From Actinomycetota bacterium (lineage in GTDB: Bacteria; Actinomycetota; Actinomycetes; Streptosporangiales; Streptosporangiaceae), in assembly GCA_003140115.1 (NCBI GenBank), contig PLIQ01000091.1:15898-26591 (forward strand): a stretch of DNA of 10,694 nt, read 5' to 3'. Position numbers and translations under genes: made by a program. The notes beneath the pieces were generated by a model that saw only the letters and a list, made by a program, of their open reading frames with translations, had not been told where the DNA came from and searched no databases. Numbering within the stretch: the stretch's first letter is position 1; each line of letters starts with the position of its first letter. Shown piece after piece: positions 1 to 6,471 of the stretch.

Positions 1-6
1 GGGCTG

Positions 7-61
7 GGTTCAGGAGAGTGGACCGAGTTCACGAGAGTGGACCGGGGTTCAAGGGGGCGGG
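7..61. repeat. Imperfect tandem repeat at window edge, possible IS end
   Basis: Two near-identical units of about 19-20 bases follow each other: both carry GAGAGTGGACCG (14-25 and 33-44), each preceded by GTTCA. A third, decayed GTTCA follows at 47-51. On the minus strand the unit reads GGTCCACTCTCSTGAAC. Short repeated blocks of this type are known near the ends of some IS21-like insertion sequences, which is why an IS end lying mostly outside the window is suspected. No transposase is visible here, and the repeat overlaps the last codons of the GH76 gene. The repeat is directly seen; the IS link is a weak inference. Confidence 0.45.
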
Positions 62-1077
62 CTGGCGACGGCTAGGGCGGCGTTGAGGGCGTCTAGGGCG
101 GAGGATTGGCGGACCGCGTCGGCGCGGTCGAAGGGACCGGTCCAGGACAGGCCGAGCTGGTTGCGGTGGTTGCGGCTGTTCTGCCACAGGGAGGTGGCGT
201 TGGCCAGGATGAAGTCGCGGTATTCGGCCCGCGGACGGTGGCGGTAGAGCTCGAACAGGTGCCGGACGAAGACGCCCTTGAACTGGGGACGGTCGCGGTC
301 GCGGCGCGCGGTCTGGCGTTCGCCCGGCTCGGTGAGGATGCCCGGCGGCACGGTCAGGTCGCGCAGCGCGGCCGCGGCGATGATTTCGGCCTGAGCGAGG
401 TAGGCGTCATCGCCGGTGATCTCGTACAGCACGGCGAGCCCGCCGATGATCACGCCCTGGTTGTAGGTCCAGGTCGTTCGGCCATTGTTGGCGCAGTCGG
501 CGGTCAGCCCGTCATTGACCAGGCCGGCCGGGCCGATCATGCCGCTGGCGCTGAACCACTGCCACTCGCGCAGCGCCCAGTCGACATAACCGCTGGCGGA
601 GCCGGCCGCGCGCTGATGCAGGCGGCCCGCAATGAGCAGGAAGAGCTCGTTCGGTATCGCGTTCTTGTAGGTCTTGCGGCGCGTCCACCATAGGCCGCCG
701 CCGCACACGTCGTCCCAGCCGGCCGCCATCCCGGCGAACAGCGCGCGCGCCAGGTCCAGGTACTTCACCTCGCCGGTCAGGTCGAACGCCGCGATCCAGG
801 CCAGCGCCCACCAGCCGTCATCGTCGTAGTACAGGTTGCTGAAACCCGGGTTGACCCGCGGGGCCCGGCCGAACGTGGTCTCGATCACGCACCGGTACTC
901 GCGCTCGCCGGTCCGCTGGCTGTACTGGATCACCGCGGTCAGCGCGTTGGCGGAGTTCCACCAGCCGGCGGTCTTCCACAGCCCGGTTCTCGGGTTATAC
1001 CAGCGCTGCAGCGCGCCGACGGCTTGGCCGGCCCAGGCCCGGTACTGCTCCGGCGGGTGTACCTGCGGCGGCGGCAC
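49..1077 (-). CDS. Glycoside hydrolase family 76 protein (alpha-1,6-mannanase-like)
   Basis: A 342-residue protein. It has the hallmarks of GH76 endo-alpha-1,6-mannanases: an N-terminal WWNSANALTAV helix region, the YYDDDGWWALAW motif (about residues 83-94) holding the family's catalytic Asp pair, GGLWW, KNAIPNELFLL, and a TYNQGVIIGGL segment. Known GH76 enzymes cut alpha-1,6-linked mannan backbones. The GTG at 1077 was chosen because similarity begins just after it and because it lies two bases after the stop (1082-1080) of the upstream glycosyltransferase, suggesting translational coupling. The frame stays open upstream to 1362, but that part is a shadow of the glycosyltransferase gene. Oddly for a mannanase, no signal peptide is seen at this start, so location is unclear. 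The last codons run into the tandem repeat at the window edge. Family assignment is confident; the start is not. Confidence 0.85.
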   Translation of the reverse strand: MPPPQVHPPEQYRAWAGQAVGALQRWYNPRTGLWKTAGWWNSANALTAVIQYSQRTGEREYRCVIETTFGRAPRVNPGFSNLYYDDDGWWALAWIAAFDLTGEVKYLDLARALFAGMAAGWDDVCGGGLWWTRRKTYKNAIPNELFLLIAGRLHQRAAGSASGYVDWALREWQWFSASGMIGPAGLVNDGLTADCANNGRTTWTYNQGVIIGGLAVLYEITGDDAYLAQAEIIAAAALRDLTVPPGILTEPGERQTARRDRDRPQFKGVFVRHLFELYRHRPRAEYRDFILANATSLWQNSRNHRNQLGLSWTGPFDRADAVRQSSALDALNAALAVASPPP

Positions 1078-1079
1078 GG

Positions 1080-2579
1080 CTACGGGGTCGGGGCCGGGCC
1101 GCCCGGGTGGTTGTCCGGCTGCCCAGCGCTGAAGTGCAGCAGCGCGGGGACCAAGGTGGCCAGGGCGAGCCAGCGGGTCAGCGAGTTGCGCGGCAGCAGG
1201 GCCAGCGTCACCCACGCCACCGCGGTGTACCAGGGCAGCGACCACGGGGCGACCAGCACCCAGGCGAAGGTCAGCGCGCAGGTCGCGGCGAGCACGGCGG
1301 GGACGTCGGGAGACAGCCGGTTGTACAGGTACCAGGCCAGCGCGATCAGGAGCAGCGGCCACAGCACGCCGATCAGCGTGTTGATCGTCCCCTTACTGGC
1401 CAGGTGGTCGCCGACGAGCTGGAACAGCCACCAGAACGACGGCGAGATGACCCGCCCGGACGCCGCCGGGAGTGGCCGGAGCGCGTTCACGCCGTAGCTG
1501 AAGAAATACAGCCCGAACGTGACCACGGCCGCGGCGGCGGCGGTACGCAGCAGCCGCGGCCAGTCGCGCTCGCGGATCAGCGGCACCGCGATGCCCAGGG
1601 CGACGAACCCCGCGTTGATCTTGATCCCCATGGCGACGCCGATCAGCACGCCGGTGGCGAGGTCATGCCAGACGGTCGCGCCGCGGCGCGAGATGAGGAT
1701 CGCCGCGATCCCGGCCAGCGCGACGAAGGCGTCAAGCTGCCCGCCCATGACCAGCACGTAGATCAGCAGCGGGTTCGCGGCCCAGATCAGGCCGGCCCGC
1801 ACCGGGTCGGCGGCCGACCGCAGCAGCAGGTACCCGGCGGCCAGGTATGCGGCCCCGGTCATCATCATCAGGACCCAGATGGTCAGCCACGGCTTGGCCC
1901 CGCCGGCCAGCGCCGCGACCAGGTGTGTCCAGGTGGCCACCGGGCCGTAAACCGAGGGGGCCGTCCGCCAGCGGGGGTCGACCAGGGCGACGTACGGGTT
2001 GTGAACGCCGCCGGGCAGCTGGGCGGGCAGGAAGGTGTACGGGTCGTGTCCGAGCGCGGCGATGCGGCCGTACGCGGCGAGGCTGGCCGGGTCTGAGCTG
2101 CCGACCGGTGTGATGTTCACCACCACCGCGACCGTCGCCACCGCGGTCCAGAACACCCGCCTGGGGTTCGGCTGCCAGCCGCGGCTGTTGGCCCACAGCA
2201 TCCCGGCCAGGCCCAGGCAGCAGAACGTGATGGCGGGGTACATGATGAAGTTGGTGACGTCGGCGGACAGCACCGGCGCGCCTAGCTGACGGGCCAGGGC
2301 GGTAAGCGGCAGGAAGACCGGCAGCGTGGCCGCGCTCGCGCCGGGTGCGGTCGCGCACAGGCCGACGAAGGCCAGCAGCCCGAGCCCCAGCACGGACAGC
2401 GACACCGCGGGCAGCGGCCGGGCCAGCGGGCTGGACTTGAGCGCCCGGATGAGCATGCCCATCAGCGCTTCGACCCGGCCGCCGGGGATCGGCGGCTCGG
2501 CGAGCTTGGCGGGAGGTGCGGGCGGTGCGGGCGGTGCGGAAGCGGGATCTGACGCCTTGGTAACCGGACCCTGGGTCAT
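1080..2579 (-). CDS. GT-C family membrane mannosyltransferase-like protein (GT87/MptB-like)
   Basis: 499 residues with a cytosolic Pro/Ala-rich N-terminus (residues 10-32) and about ten or more hydrophobic segments from residue 57 on. The first outer loop carries SSDPASLAAYGRIAALGHDPY (about 161-181), followed by NPYVALVDPRWRTAPSVYGP (194-213). This resembles the acidic-motif loop and DPY...YGP signature of actinobacterial polyprenol-phosphate-mannose-dependent alpha-1,6-mannosyltransferases and GT87 proteins. Such enzymes extend mannan or lipoglycan chains on the outer face of the membrane using lipid-linked mannose. The ATG has GGGGTGA (2590-2584) four bases upstream. It is the first gene of a likely two-gene unit with the GH76 gene: a mannose-adding and a mannan-cutting enzyme. 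The exact acceptor cannot be told from sequence, and other lipid-linked sugars are possible. Confidence 0.8.
   Translation of the reverse strand: MTQGPVTKASDPASAPPAPPAPPAKLAEPPIPGGRVEALMGMLIRALKSSPLARPLPAVSLSVLGLGLLAFVGLCATAPGASAATLPVFLPLTALARQLGAPVLSADVTNFIMYPAITFCCLGLAGMLWANSRGWQPNPRRVFWTAVATVAVVVNITPVGSSDPASLAAYGRIAALGHDPYTFLPAQLPGGVHNPYVALVDPRWRTAPSVYGPVATWTHLVAALAGGAKPWLTIWVLMMMTGAAYLAAGYLLLRSAADPVRAGLIWAANPLLIYVLVMGGQLDAFVALAGIAAILISRRGATVWHDLATGVLIGVAMGIKINAGFVALGIAVPLIRERDWPRLLRTAAAAAVVTFGLYFFSYGVNALRPLPAASGRVISPSFWWLFQLVGDHLASKGTINTLIGVLWPLLLIALAWYLYNRLSPDVPAVLAATCALTFAWVLVAPWSLPWYTAVAWVTLALLPRNSLTRWLALATLVPALLHFSAGQPDNHPGGPAPTP
2515..2539. repeat. 9-bp tandem repeat coding for Ala/Pro-rich linker
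   Basis: Nearly three copies of GGTGCGGGC lie in the 5' part of the mannosyltransferase gene and encode the APP/PAPP run of its N-terminal cytosolic tail. This is a length-variable simple repeat by nature, probably of little functional weight. Confidence 0.6.
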
Positions 2580-2839
2580 CGCATCACCCCGGGCCAGAGC
2601 ATCCGGGGCCGCGGCCGGGCCTGGCCCGCCGCCCCAATACCAAGGAACCCATGACCTGCATGGTAGGCGAGCCTGGTGGGGAGGGCATCACGGTCGGGGA
2701 GAACATTGGGCGCATTGCCCCGGTGCACGGTCATCCATGCGGTGTAATCGGCCTGCATGGCCGGTGCCCGGCCGAGGTCACAGCGGGTTGCCGACAAACT
2801 GGCGCATCCGGTGGCGCGGATGCGGTTAGCTTGAGGACC
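2580..2839. promoter_or_regulatory. Divergent intergenic region between two glycosyltransferase genes
   Basis: About 260 bases separate the divergent glycosyltransferase genes and must hold promoters for both. A frame on the plus strand stays open from 2651 into the downstream gene, but it has no ribosome binding site at its first ATG and no protein-like composition. Visible structure is a perfect 8-base inverted repeat at 2803-2824 and a 6-base one, GGCCGG/CCGGCC, at 2759-2773. TAGCTT at 2826-2831 resembles a TANNNT -10 element, but no matching -35 was found. No promoter is called with confidence. Confidence 0.4.
2803..2824. promoter_or_regulatory. Perfect 8-bp inverted repeat upstream of glycosyltransferase
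   Basis: CGCATCCG (2803-2810) and CGGATGCG (2817-2824) are perfect complements separated by six bases. The repeat ends nine bases before the GAGGA ribosome binding site of the gene at 2840. It could be an operator for a dimeric repressor or an RNA hairpin in the leader. The repeat is seen; the function is inferred. Confidence 0.4.
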
Positions 2840-4363
2840 ATGTACCCGTCGCGCCTGGCCAGGCCGGCGCTCGCTCCGTCCTGGCGCCTCGTGCACGAGT
2901 TCGCCGGAGGCAGCCGACGGGCGGTGCGCCAGCACTGGCTGTTCGCCGTGGTGGCGGTGGGCGGCACCGCGCTGCGCGTCGTGGTCCAGCTGGCCTACCA
3001 GCAGGCGCTGATCTTTCCGGACAGCGAGCGGTACCTGCAGTACGCCCATAACTTCATCATCGGACAGTGGATTCCGGACTGGCTGCGCACCAGCGGCTAT
3101 TCGTTCCTGCTGATGCCGGCCGTGCTGGCCCACAACCTCGCGTCGGTTGTCGCGGTCCAGCACCTGCTCGGGCTGGTCACGGCGGTGCTGATCTACGCGA
3201 CCGCACTCCACTTCGGTGCCCGGCGCTGGCTGGCCGCGCTGGCCACTATCCCGGTGCTGTTCGACCCGCTCCAGCTCGACCTCGAGCAGTACATTCTCAC
3301 CGACGTCAGCGCGACGTTCCTGGTCTTCCTGGCGCTGGTCGTGCTGGTGTGGAAGCGTGACGCGACCGGCAAGGCGGCGCCCGCCGTGGCCGGGCTACTG
3401 ATCGCCGTCGCCACCCTCGAGAGGGAATCCGACCTGCTGGTGATGATCCCCATGCTGGCCTACCTGGCGATCGTCATCCGGCCCTGGCGGCGCCTGGCGA
3501 TCCGGACGGGGATCATGCTGGCCGCCTGCGTGCTGCCGCTGCTGGCCTACCTGCTCTGGTTCCAGTCGTGGTTCGGGACGTTCAACTTCGTCACCTACAA
3601 CAGCGAGTTCATGTACGGCCGGATCGCGCAGTTCGCCGAGTGCACGGGGCTGCCGCTGCCCTCCTACGAGAAGCACCTGTGCCCGCAGCAGCCGCCAGCG
3701 CAGCGCGACCCGAACTTCTACATGTGGGACCCGCGGTCACCGCAGGTGACCCTCAAGCCCACGGACGGGCTGAGCAAGGGCCAGATCATCAACGACTTCA
3801 ACTGGCGGATCATCAAGCACCAGCCGCTGACCTACCTCAAGGTCGTGGCAGACGACGTCTGGTACAGCTTCTCCCCGGTACGCGGAGACGGGCCCGAGAA
3901 ATACTCGACCAGGTATCACGACTTCCAGACGTACTTCCCGGGCACCAACGACAAGGACGAGATGGCCGCGCTGCGGACCTACAGCGGCAGCGGCCCGCGC
4001 GTCCAGCCGACGCTGGCCGACTTCCTGTCCGGTTACGGCCGGCACTTCTGGGTGCCCGGCCCGCTGCTCGCGGCCGGCCTCGCGGTGGGCCTGGCGGGCA
4101 TGGCCGGGATCGGCCGGGCCCGCCACAGCAGGCTGCAAGGCCCTTGTCTGCTGTTCTCGCTCGGTACCATCTTCGCGATCGTGCCCCCGTTTATCATCGC
4201 GACCTTCGACTGGCGGTACGAACTGCCGCAGTTTTCGCTAATCCCGATCGCGGCGGTGCTCGCCATAACGGCGATGACCGCCCGGAACGGCGACACGAAG
4301 CCTTCCGCGGCGAGCACCGGCGAGGAACTGGTGGATCCGGGGACGCCCGTCCCGCTCAGCTGA
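2840..4363 (+). CDS. Multi-pass membrane glycosyltransferase (GT-C / PMT-like)
   Basis: 507 residues. A first membrane segment (about 33-52) is followed by an outer loop with FPDSERYLQYAH (59-70), whose acidic Asp61/Glu63 match the D-x-E type motif of GT-C glycosyltransferases that use polyprenyl-phosphate sugars. Several further hydrophobic helices follow, then a large soluble loop (roughly 250-410) with paired cysteines (TECTG-like and HLCPQQ regions), and a C-terminal membrane block containing FDWRYELPQFSLIPI. DxRY...P near the end is common in this superfamily. The ATG at 2840 was chosen over the further-upstream ATG at 2651 because TTGAGGACC gives a good ribosome binding site and the next region is the natural N-terminus. 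It is divergent from the mannosyltransferase and ends at a shared terminator. Sugar and acceptor are unknown. Confidence 0.78.
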   Translation: MYPSRLARPALAPSWRLVHEFAGGSRRAVRQHWLFAVVAVGGTALRVVVQLAYQQALIFPDSERYLQYAHNFIIGQWIPDWLRTSGYSFLLMPAVLAHNLASVVAVQHLLGLVTAVLIYATALHFGARRWLAALATIPVLFDPLQLDLEQYILTDVSATFLVFLALVVLVWKRDATGKAAPAVAGLLIAVATLERESDLLVMIPMLAYLAIVIRPWRRLAIRTGIMLAACVLPLLAYLLWFQSWFGTFNFVTYNSEFMYGRIAQFAECTGLPLPSYEKHLCPQQPPAQRDPNFYMWDPRSPQVTLKPTDGLSKGQIINDFNWRIIKHQPLTYLKVVADDVWYSFSPVRGDGPEKYSTRYHDFQTYFPGTNDKDEMAALRTYSGSGPRVQPTLADFLSGYGRHFWVPGPLLAAGLAVGLAGMAGIGRARHSRLQGPCLLFSLGTIFAIVPPFIIATFDWRYELPQFSLIPIAAVLAITAMTARNGDTKPSAASTGEELVDPGTPVPLS

Positions 4364-4380
4364 GACCTCTTCGGTAAAAA

Positions 4381-4419
4381 ACCTGTGGAGGGGCTCCCGG
4401 CTGGAGCCCCTCCACAGGT
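4381..4419. terminator. Strong hairpin terminator between convergent genes
   Basis: A perfect 17-base inverted repeat (4381-4397 and 4403-4419) with loop CGGCT. Read on the minus strand the stem is followed by six T residues (complement of 4376-4381), a textbook intrinsic terminator for the secreted-protein gene ending at 4434. On the plus strand it is followed by CTAAAATTAATT, so it may also stop the glycosyltransferase transcript, less efficiently. A canonical U-tract is uncommon in such GC-rich genomes. Confidence 0.9.
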
Positions 4420-4433
4420 CTAAAATTAATTCC

Positions 4434-5540
4434 TTACCCGGGCAGGCTGGAGTAGTTCGTCCAGGTGTAGTCGGAGCCGCCCCACGACGTGGGAGAGGAG
4501 CCGCCGCGCAGCTGCGCGCCGGTGCCGTCGGGGTTGACGTACAGACCGGTGGCCACGTTCAGCAGCGTGCCGTTGGACTGCGGAATGAACTGCTGCCACG
4601 GACCGGTGTTGCACGACGCCAGGATCAGGCCGTCGCGCAGCGGGTCAGATGCCCAGCCGCCGCCGGGATCGGACACGCAAAGCCCGGATCCCGAGCCGTT
4701 GGGTGCGTACTCGAACTGGTAGGCACCCACGTGAGTGCCGTTGTTGAGGATGAAATGCGTCGCCGGGTCGGGCTGGGTTGCGGTCCAGCCGGCGATGATC
4801 GCCCCCGGGTAGTGGTGCTGCTGGTAGGCATCGAACCCGTTGCCGAAGTGGTTAACCTCGTCACCGTAGGTGGTTATGGTGCCCGCCGTGACCGTGAGGG
4901 TGAAGGTGCCGTTCAGCACGGCGCCGTCAGAGTCGGTCGCGGTGGCCACGACTCCGGTGTAGGTGCCGGGCGCCGCGGTCCCGCCGACGTAGGTCAGCGG
5001 GTTGCCGGACGTCAGTCCGATCGGCAGATTCGACTCGCCGATGGTGACGGTGTCGCTGCTCGCCGAGCTGGTGGCACTGAACTTCACCGTGCCGGAGACG
5101 TTCGAATCCGCCAGCGCGGACAGGGTGACCGTGGTGACCCTGCCGCCGCTCAGCTGGATCGAGTTAGTCGTGAGCACGATCGGGATCACCAGCGCTTCAG
5201 CGTTCCCGTGTGTATCGGTGGCGTCGACAACGATGCTGGGCGGGCTGGCAACCGCAGCGCCCGAATAGCTGATCGTCGTCCCAGTGAGGGTCACGCCGGT
5301 CGGCGGCGTGCCGTGCAGCGACCAGGTCACGCCGGTCCCGGACAGGCTGATGACACCGGCGCCGTTGGCGGGCGCGGCGAGGACACCGGCGAAGGTGCTG
5401 TCCGTGACCGCGGAGCCGGATAGCGCCGTGTCTTGGTACGTCTGTGCGCTCGCGGGGAGTGCTGCCGCACCCACCACGAGGACACTCCCGAGCAGCCCGG
5501 GAACCACTATCCCGACCGCCCGCCTGAGTTTGAAGTGCAA
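4434..5540 (-). CDS. Secreted protein with Ig-like repeats and ricin-B-like C-terminus
   Basis: 368 residues from a TTG start. The TTG at 5540 was chosen because GGGGTGA (5551-5545) sits four bases upstream and the protein then begins with a classic signal peptide: basic HFKLRR, a hydrophobic stretch, and ALPASA cleaved before Gln33. The mature part has two beta-rich Ig-like (putative-Ig/cadherin-like) segments at about 37-126 and 127-222, each Ser/Thr/Val rich with DATDTHGN and ATDSDG turns. Residues 225-368 resemble a degenerate ricin B/carbohydrate-binding fold, with Cys288/Cys310 and a GPWQQF...LLNVATGLYVN segment similar to QxW repeats. It is probably an extracellular or wall-associated sugar-binding protein. 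No catalytic motif and no sortase or membrane anchor is seen. A strong terminator follows. Its leader region is unusual (see 5545-5746). Confidence 0.75.
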   Translation of the reverse strand: MHFKLRRAVGIVVPGLLGSVLVVGAAALPASAQTYQDTALSGSAVTDSTFAGVLAAPANGAGVISLSGTGVTWSLHGTPPTGVTLTGTTISYSGAAVASPPSIVVDATDTHGNAEALVIPIVLTTNSIQLSGGRVTTVTLSALADSNVSGTVKFSATSSASSDTVTIGESNLPIGLTSGNPLTYVGGTAAPGTYTGVVATATDSDGAVLNGTFTLTVTAGTITTYGDEVNHFGNGFDAYQQHHYPGAIIAGWTATQPDPATHFILNNGTHVGAYQFEYAPNGSGSGLCVSDPGGGWASDPLRDGLILASCNTGPWQQFIPQSNGTLLNVATGLYVNPDGTGAQLRGGSSPTSWGGSDYTWTNYSSLPG

Positions 5541-5544
5541 GGCT

Positions 5545-5673
5545 TCACCCCGTTCCGTTTCGCTCTGTTTTAGCGCGTTGCCAGACCATCTGGCAGGGAG
5601 CGCCACCGACCAGAAGAAGCACGATGGTGCCGCGGCCGGCAACTCCGCCAGCCTGATGGTTAGTCCTTACCAT
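5545..5673 (-). CDS. Possible 42-residue upstream ORF overlapping the ribosome binding site
   Basis: An ATG at 5673-5671, ten bases after AGGAG (5688-5684), opens a 42-codon frame beginning MVRTNHQAGG with a short hydrophobic stretch TIVLLLVGG (16-24). Its TGA (5547-5545) lies inside the GGGGTGA ribosome binding site of the secreted-protein gene, five bases from its TTG. If translated, it could couple or attenuate translation of that gene, which is weak on its own because of the TTG start. A competing ATG at 5681 gives only a four-codon frame (M-R-L-W). The protein is not recognised. The proposed promoter at 5693-5720 would start RNA very near the AGGAG, so both calls may not be right together. 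Confidence 0.25.
   Translation of the reverse strand: MVRTNHQAGGVAGRGTIVLLLVGGAPCQMVWQRAKTERNGTG
5579..5595. promoter_or_regulatory. Perfect palindrome in the leader of the secreted-protein gene
   Basis: TGCCAGA and TCTGGCA are exact complements around a three-base centre (minus strand TGCCAGATGGTCTGGCA). It lies about 40 bases upstream of the TTG start. The form suits a dimeric repressor operator. A leader RNA hairpin is also possible, although a three-base loop is tight. It resembles no operator that can be named with certainty. Confidence 0.4.
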
Positions 5674-5692
5674 AGCCGCATAGCTCCTGTTC

Positions 5693-5720
5693 ACTATGTT
5701 TGACGCTTTCGGGTCGTCAA
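5693..5720 (-). promoter_or_regulatory. Candidate promoter of the secreted-protein gene
   Basis: On the minus strand TTGACG (5720-5715) matches the -35 consensus in five of six positions, and CATAGT (5698-5693) is a one-mismatch TANNNT -10 box at 16-base spacing. The predicted start near 5686 gives a leader of about 145 bases. The -35 box lies inside one of the two GACG...CGTC repeats, so a protein bound there would block or guide polymerase. Confidence 0.4.
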
Positions 5721-5746
5721 AGGATGACGCTTTCGGTCGTCAAAAA
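5699..5746. repeat. Two tandem GACG...CGTC inverted repeats
   Basis: On the minus strand TGACGACCGAAAGCGTCA (5742-5725) and TGACGACCCGAAAGCGTCA (5719-5701) repeat at 24-base spacing. Each is itself an inverted repeat (TGACG/CGTCA; TTTGACG/CGTCAAA in the second copy), and each holds C-GAAA-G, which would form a GNRA-type loop in RNA. They lie between the end of the G1 peptidase gene and the secreted-protein gene, so they may be paired operators, a 3' end structure, or both. There is no U-tract after them on either strand in the direction of the peptidase transcript. Confidence 0.6.
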
Positions 5747-5781
5747 TTAAGCGAAATCGGGCATAGGTGCGTTACTGCTGG

Positions 5782-6471
5782 TCAGCCGGCGAACCAGTGA
5801 TGGTGGTGGTGCCTGCCTGGCGGAATGCCGGTGCCGGGGGTGGTCGCGGTGGCGGTCGGCGCGGGTGCCGGCGTGCCGGTGGTGCCGGTGGTGCCAGCGG
5901 TGCCGCTGCTGTCCCAGGTCACGGTGAAGGCGTTGCCGCCGGTCAGCGCGGAGGGCGTGGCTTCGGTGACGTCATTGGCCGACACCAGGGTCAGGGCGCT
6001 GGGATTCTGGTTGCCGATCGCGGTCTGGTCGGCGGTCGCGTCGGTAAAGCTCACGGTCCCGAAATCCGAGAGCGGCAGCACGGTTCCATCGCTGGGGGCT
6101 TCGGTGATCACCTCAGCCGACCCTAGCTGCGCGGTGTCCGAGGTCTGGTTGGTGGTCTGGTTCCAGCCTTGGGTGGAGTCGGTCAGCGTCAGGGTAAACG
6201 CCCCGCCGCCGTCGGCGACCACCGAGGCGCTCATCGCGTCGCCGGGCTCGACGGGGTTGTCGTAGAATACCGGGGCGGCCGGGAACATCTCGAACCAGCC
6301 TCGGTAGGTGGCGGCGCCCCCATCGCAGTCAGCCTCCGTGCCGGTCTGTTCGACCGTATTGGTCCCGTCACCGTCCAGGCCGACCCAGAAGCTGGCAAAG
6401 GTATCGGTCGCGGTGCAGGTCGCCGCGGGCTCGGTCCAGGACGCGGACACGCTGGTGAACGTCCCGGGCAC
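5782..6471 (-). CDS. Peptidase family G1 (eqolisin) domain, probably frameshifted N-terminus
   Basis: 229 residues from GTG 6471. The same frame is open to 6513, where the family sequence actually begins (AWSGLASVPGTFTSVSASW). G1 peptidases are acid proteases using a Gln/Glu pair. Here WVGLDGDGT...EQTG gives Gln42 and SAEVITEAP gives Glu120, at the family's usual spacing of about 80. The conserved GWFEMFP, ADFGTVSFT-like (SDFGTVSFT) and C-terminal AFTVTWDSSG segments are present. After residue 190 comes a Thr/Gly/Pro-rich tail ending in five histidines and WFAG. A TAA at 6516-6514 blocks the frame. The best start, ATG 6539 with AAAGGGA (6555-6549), opens a different frame (MHSRRATRNSRRR) that would need a -1 shift to enter the domain. 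No signal peptide is visible. It is therefore either a frameshifted pseudogene, a sequence error or a start-less variant. Family call is confident. Confidence 0.75.
   Translation of the reverse strand: MPGTFTSVSASWTEPAATCTATDTFASFWVGLDGDGTNTVEQTGTEADCDGGAATYRGWFEMFPAAPVFYDNPVEPGDAMSASVVADGGGAFTLTLTDSTQGWNQTTNQTSDTAQLGSAEVITEAPSDGTVLPLSDFGTVSFTDATADQTAIGNQNPSALTLVSANDVTEATPSALTGGNAFTVTWDSSGTAGTTGTTGTPAPAPTATATTPGTGIPPGRHHHHHWFAG

Noticed and set aside
1107..2096. Long plus-strand open frame opposite the mannosyltransferase gene
   Set aside because: Its Arg/Gly/Gln/Pro-rich composition is that of a high-GC antisense shadow; the minus-strand frame has clear membrane-protein and family motifs.
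2651..2839. N-terminal extension of the plus-strand glycosyltransferase to ATG 2651
   Set aside because: No ribosome binding site there and no protein-like character; ATG 2840 has GAGGA in place.
3568..4377. Alternative plus-strand frame inside the second glycosyltransferase
   Set aside because: A shifted reading of the same region, Arg-rich and without membrane segments, while the main frame carries the GT-C pattern to its stop.
5699..5746. CRISPR-like array
   Set aside because: Only two short units that are themselves inverted repeats, with a six-base gap and no spacers or cas genes.
5784..5815. Five-histidine end as an expression-vector His tag
   Set aside because: The codons are mixed, the run is followed by native-looking WFAG and stop, and no vector sequence surrounds it.
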